A DNA stretch of 16,554 bases from Bacteroides sp. CAG:1060 (GTDB lineage Bacteria > Bacteroidota > Bacteroidia > Bacteroidales > UBA932), in assembly GCA_000432655.1 (NCBI GenBank), contig HF986328.1, forward strand, positions 22,720 to 39,273, in the 5' to 3' direction. Position 1 is the stretch's first letter; each line of letters starts with the position of its first letter. This document shows positions 15,443 through 16,554 of the stretch, piece by piece. Position numbers and translations under genes: made by a program. Below the pieces are notes generated by a model. The model searched no databases. It saw nothing but the letters and a program-made list of their open reading frames with translations, and had not been told where the DNA came from.

Positions 15443-16282
15443 CTATATAATATTATCGAACCTTTCGGGAATCCTCACGATAATGACGGATTCAAACATT
15501 GAAGGCTTGTTCCATGCATACGGCGGACGGACGATTGTCTGAGTTCGCCGTGCAATCGTTGTCCATTTGTCCCATTCTCTGACTTTGCGGGTAGTGACCA
15601 TGCGGATGGTCTCCGAACGTCGTTTCAGGTGTTTGGTCCATCCGGCCTGCCTTCTGGAAGGGTCGTCAAACCGCGCCTTGATGCGTTCCATATCGAAATA
15701 GCCGAAATGGAAAAGATACAAGTCCTTGGCTATATGGAAATTATGCCCTTTGACGCGATGGAATCCTCTTCCCCACCTAAGCGGCCGTGCAATTATGCTC
15801 GGCTTGGTGTAACGGGTGGAAAGGCGCGCATAGTGACGCTGTGACAAGAACGTCCGTGACCCGTCGATATCCGGTTCTTCTCCGATTTTCTGTCCCACAT
15901 CGACGCCCAATCCCGAAATCGAATCCTTAATCTCAGTCTTGTCAAGATACTCCGCAAGACCGATTCCCAATTTAGGATCGACGACAACGAATTCATCAGC
16001 GTCCACACCTATGACCAGATTGTATCCGTTGGAAAAAAGTTCTTTCGCCTTCCCTGACAGGAATGACAGCCTGGTTTTATCCATATCCACCACCTGTCCC
16101 TGGATTTTGTCCTCCAAAGAGGCATGTGTCCCCTCGCAGAAGTCGGGTACATCCTGATCACGGCCGTCAAAGAAAATATACAGATTCTCCCTGCCGAATT
16201 CGCGACCATAATATTCCACCCATTTGCGAAGATAGAAATCATCATTTCTGACCATGGTCAGAACAGCTACTTTTTTCTTCAT
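15443..16282 (-). CDS. Glycosyltransferase, family 2-like (GT-A fold)
   Basis: A 279-residue cytoplasmic enzyme expected to add a sugar from a nucleotide-sugar donor, perhaps in surface polysaccharide synthesis. The start KKKVAVLTMVRNDDFYLRKW (2-21) is the nucleotide-binding beginning of Glyco_tranf_2_4-type proteins, in which MVRNE/D followed by L..W is typical. The DxD-like metal site is seen as GVDADEFV at 92-99. No membrane helix is visible. Donor and acceptor cannot be told. The frame is open to 16342, but the extension would overlap the helicase end; the ATG at 16282 gives the family N-terminus. It follows a helicase gene by 49 bases and stands apart from any polysaccharide cluster in this window. 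Confidence 0.85.
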   Translation of the reverse strand: MKKKVAVLTMVRNDDFYLRKWVEYYGREFGRENLYIFFDGRDQDVPDFCEGTHASLEDKIQGQVVDMDKTRLSFLSGKAKELFSNGYNLVIGVDADEFVVVDPKLGIGLAEYLDKTEIKDSISGLGVDVGQKIGEEPDIDGSRTFLSQRHYARLSTRYTKPSIIARPLRWGRGFHRVKGHNFHIAKDLYLFHFGYFDMERIKARFDDPSRRQAGWTKHLKRRSETIRMVTTRKVREWDKWTTIARRTQTIVRPPYAWNKPSMFESVIIVRIPERFDNII

Positions 16283-16297
16283 AGATATAAATTTTGA

Positions 16298-16305
16298 CAA
16301 ATATA
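16298..16305 (-). promoter_or_regulatory. Possible -7 element for the glycosyltransferase gene
   Basis: On the minus strand TATATTTG fully matches the Bacteroidota -7 consensus, 15 bases upstream of the ATG at 16282, in the short gap after the helicase stop. No TTG lies at the usual distance upstream. If used, the leader would be very short; otherwise the gene is read through from the helicase. Confidence 0.45.
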
Positions 16306-16331
16306 GGAATAATCGGGAAATACCGACCGTT

Positions 16332-16554
16332 TCAATGTTCAATCGGCCTCAACTTGGCATATTTCAGCAGAAGAAGTTTCTCTCCATACTCGTCAAATCT
16401 TATCTGGGCCTTCATGTCGGGAGCAGTTCCGCTCAGTGTCAATATCGTACCGGCGCCGAACCTGTTATGCTCCACGCGCTCCCCGACCTTGAGCTGAGTC
16501 ATAGGGACCCCTTCAAAATCAAGATCCGCACGAGGCCTGGTTCCGGCAGGAGCC
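16332..16554 (-). CDS. UvrD/PcrA-type DNA helicase, C-terminal end (partial)
   Basis: On the minus strand a frame open from the window edge ends in TGA at 16334-16332 and gives 73 residues. After a low-complexity linker (APAGTRPRADLDFEG) comes the small C-terminal module of PcrA/UvrD helicases, recognisable by KVGERVEHNRFGAGTI, then QIRFDEYGEKLLLLKYAKL. In the family this Tudor-like tail contacts RNA polymerase or other partners. The helicase motifs lie outside the window. PcrA and UvrD cannot be separated from the tail alone. The stop is followed 49 bases later by the glycosyltransferase ATG. Confidence 0.88.
   Translation of the reverse strand, partial: APAGTRPRADLDFEGVPMTQLKVGERVEHNRFGAGTILTLSGTAPDMKAQIRFDEYGEKLLLLKYAKLRPIEH

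Overview
The window looks like a chromosomal segment of a gut-type Bacteroidota organism, most likely of the order Bacteroidales. The evidence is a SusC/SusD pair, NVEALA peptides next to surface propeller lipoproteins, several lipoprotein signal peptides, and promoters of the Bacteroidota type (TAnnTTTG, in three cases about 19-20 nt downstream of a TTG/TTTG). Base composition looks close to balanced. No rRNA, tRNA, CRISPR array, transposase or phage gene was found.

Layout. (1) 1-2043, plus strand: the last 34 residues of a SusC-type TonB-dependent transporter, then a complete SusD-family lipoprotein; together these form a glycan-uptake unit. A hairpin at 2092-2119 separates it from the convergent block that follows. 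(2) 2147-6493, minus strand: an apparent operon lemA - DUF2207 membrane protein - recG, driven by a promoter whose -33 element lies in the T-tract of the pckA terminator. (3) 6619-8223, minus strand: pckA, ATP-dependent PEP carboxykinase, with its own promoter at about 8338-8368 and a strong terminator at 6545-6583.

(4) 8518-11339, plus strand: the accessory part of the window. A promoter leads into NVEALA peptide 1 - 6-bladed propeller lipoprotein - NVEALA peptide 2 - DUF4221-like lipoprotein. Each small secreted four-cysteine peptide thus sits directly before one lipoprotein predicted to be a propeller. NVEALA peptide 1 is out of frame with its only good ATG because of a run of nine A. Two relics of a further propeller gene flank the second pair: a 28-codon piece at 9852-9938 (plus strand) and a longer piece at 11331-11615 (minus strand). 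The locus has evidently been duplicated, inverted and trimmed.

(5) 11700-15406, plus strand: a tightly packed operon of an S9 prolyl-oligopeptidase-family lipoprotein, a short Nif3/YbgI-type protein and an acyl-ACP thioesterase, each separated by a single base. (6) 15443-16554, minus strand: a family-2-like glycosyltransferase preceded by the C-terminal end of a UvrD/PcrA-type helicase that runs off the window.

Most of the window is housekeeping. What deserves a second look is the 8.5-11.6 kb NVEALA/propeller island, with its homopolymer frameshift and two propeller relics. Its function is unknown.
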